Shown here in pieces: positions 5,887 through 5,953 of a DNA stretch of 5,953 nt. Position 1 is the stretch's first letter; each line of letters opens with the position of its first letter. Source of the stretch: Avimonoglobus sp965151315 (GTDB lineage Bacteria; Bacillota; Clostridia; UBA1381); assembly GCA_965151315.1 (NCBI GenBank), contig CBCTZG010000118.1:1-5953 (forward strand), read 5' to 3'. The notes beneath the pieces are model-generated. The model was not told where the DNA came from, made no database searches, and saw only the letters and a list, made by a program, of their open reading frames with translations. The position numbers were made by a program, and so were the translations under genes.

Positions 5887-5934
5887 CGACAAACGCTGAA
5901 ACCCCTTGAAAATCAAGGCTTTTTCCGTTTGTCG
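5887..5934. repeat. Nested inverted repeat, 9-bp outer and 6-bp inner arms
   Basis: The outer arms are cgacaaacg (5887-5895) and cgtttgtcg (5926-5934), both perfect. The inner arms are ccttga (5904-5909) and tcaagg (5913-5918) around aaa. On the plus strand the inner hairpin is followed by ctttttcc, so it may act as a weak terminator for plus-strand transcription. On the minus strand it would fold at the very 5' end of a transcript from the -10 at 5942. Protein-binding site, nick site or RNA structure all remain possible. Confidence 0.65.
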
Positions 5935-5936
5935 TT

Positions 5937-5942
5937 ATTATA
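5937..5942 (-). promoter_or_regulatory. Candidate -10 box for the operon
   Basis: The minus strand reads TATAAT, an exact consensus hexamer. The -35 region would fall outside the window, so the promoter cannot be confirmed. If used, it gives a leader of roughly 240 bases containing the nested repeat, the leader peptide and both hairpins. Confidence 0.45.
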
Positions 5943-5953
5943 CCGTAATGGCA

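Larger units (their letters stand above)
5806..5937. repeat. 10-bp direct repeat flanking the leader
   Basis: Plus-strand tttgtcgtta occurs at 5806-5815 and at 5928-5937, 122 bases apart. The distal copy overlaps the right arm of the inverted repeat at 5887-5934 and abuts the -10-like hexamer. The proximal copy overlaps the ATT that follows the leader Shine-Dalgarno. It could be a paired regulator-binding site; chance is possible at this length. Confidence 0.5.
1..5953. mobile_element. Internal fragment of a Tn1549/CTn-like integrative conjugative element (replication and polyvalent-protein module)
   Basis: All six sizeable genes lie on one strand in a tight array, and four belong to families typical of Firmicute conjugative elements: a winged-HTH/DUF6017 replication-initiator-like protein, a DUF3991/Toprim primase-like protein, a small HTH regulator and an LPD1 polyvalent protein. 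No housekeeping gene is present. No element end, integrase, relaxase or T4SS gene lies in the window, so the boundaries, the element type and whether it is an ICE or a plasmid cannot be settled here. The assignment rests on recalled family resemblance, not on a search. Confidence 0.75.

Overview
This window looks like part of the replication/accessory module of an integrative and conjugative element (ICE), or a related plasmid, from a low-GC-lineage Firmicute of the gut Clostridia type (Lachnospiraceae/Oscillospiraceae). The host assignment rests on three things: very strong AGGAGG Shine-Dalgarno sequences before nearly every gene, two TTG starts, and protein families (HTH/DUF6017-type Rep, DUF3991-Toprim, LPD1 polyvalent protein) that I recognise from Tn1549/CTn-like elements. 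It is inference from recalled family resemblance; no search was run. No integrase, relaxase, T4SS gene, rRNA, tRNA or CRISPR is present.

All supported genes are on the minus strand, so transcription runs from high to low coordinates. The right end (5691-5953) is a structured leader. It holds a -10-like TATAAT, a nested inverted repeat, a possible 18-codon leader peptide with an internal Shine-Dalgarno, a long GC-rich hairpin and a clear intrinsic terminator only 31 bases before the first gene. This architecture suggests conditional attenuation of the operon. Next come an unrecognised 173-aa protein (5169-5690), a 290-aa winged-HTH/DUF6017 replication-initiator-like protein (4267-5139) with a 15-bp repeat tract in its linker, an intergenic terminator-like hairpin plus a tiny upstream ORF (4177-4268), and a DUF3991/Toprim primase-like protein (3209-4189). 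These are followed by a 95-aa orphan HTH regulator (2906-3193), a 676-aa LPD1 zincin-like polyvalent protein with an HEWWH motif (837-2867), and an unrecognised protein truncated by the left edge of the window (1-824).

The likely working model (inference) is a single operon. The Rep-like and Toprim proteins would support replication of the excised or transferred element. The small HTH protein may regulate the module. The two left-hand proteins share a short PSV(I/L)G(K/Q)LAAA motif and would act as accessory polyvalent factors, possibly protecting the element or delivered to the recipient. Gaps between the last four genes are only 12-38 bases, consistent with coupled translation.

The most interesting points are the leader/attenuator at the right end, the repeated PSV-GxLAAA motif in two adjacent products, the in-frame stop with a TTG restart between those two genes, the second terminator plus micro-ORF before the Toprim gene, and the iteron-like repeats inside the rep-like gene.
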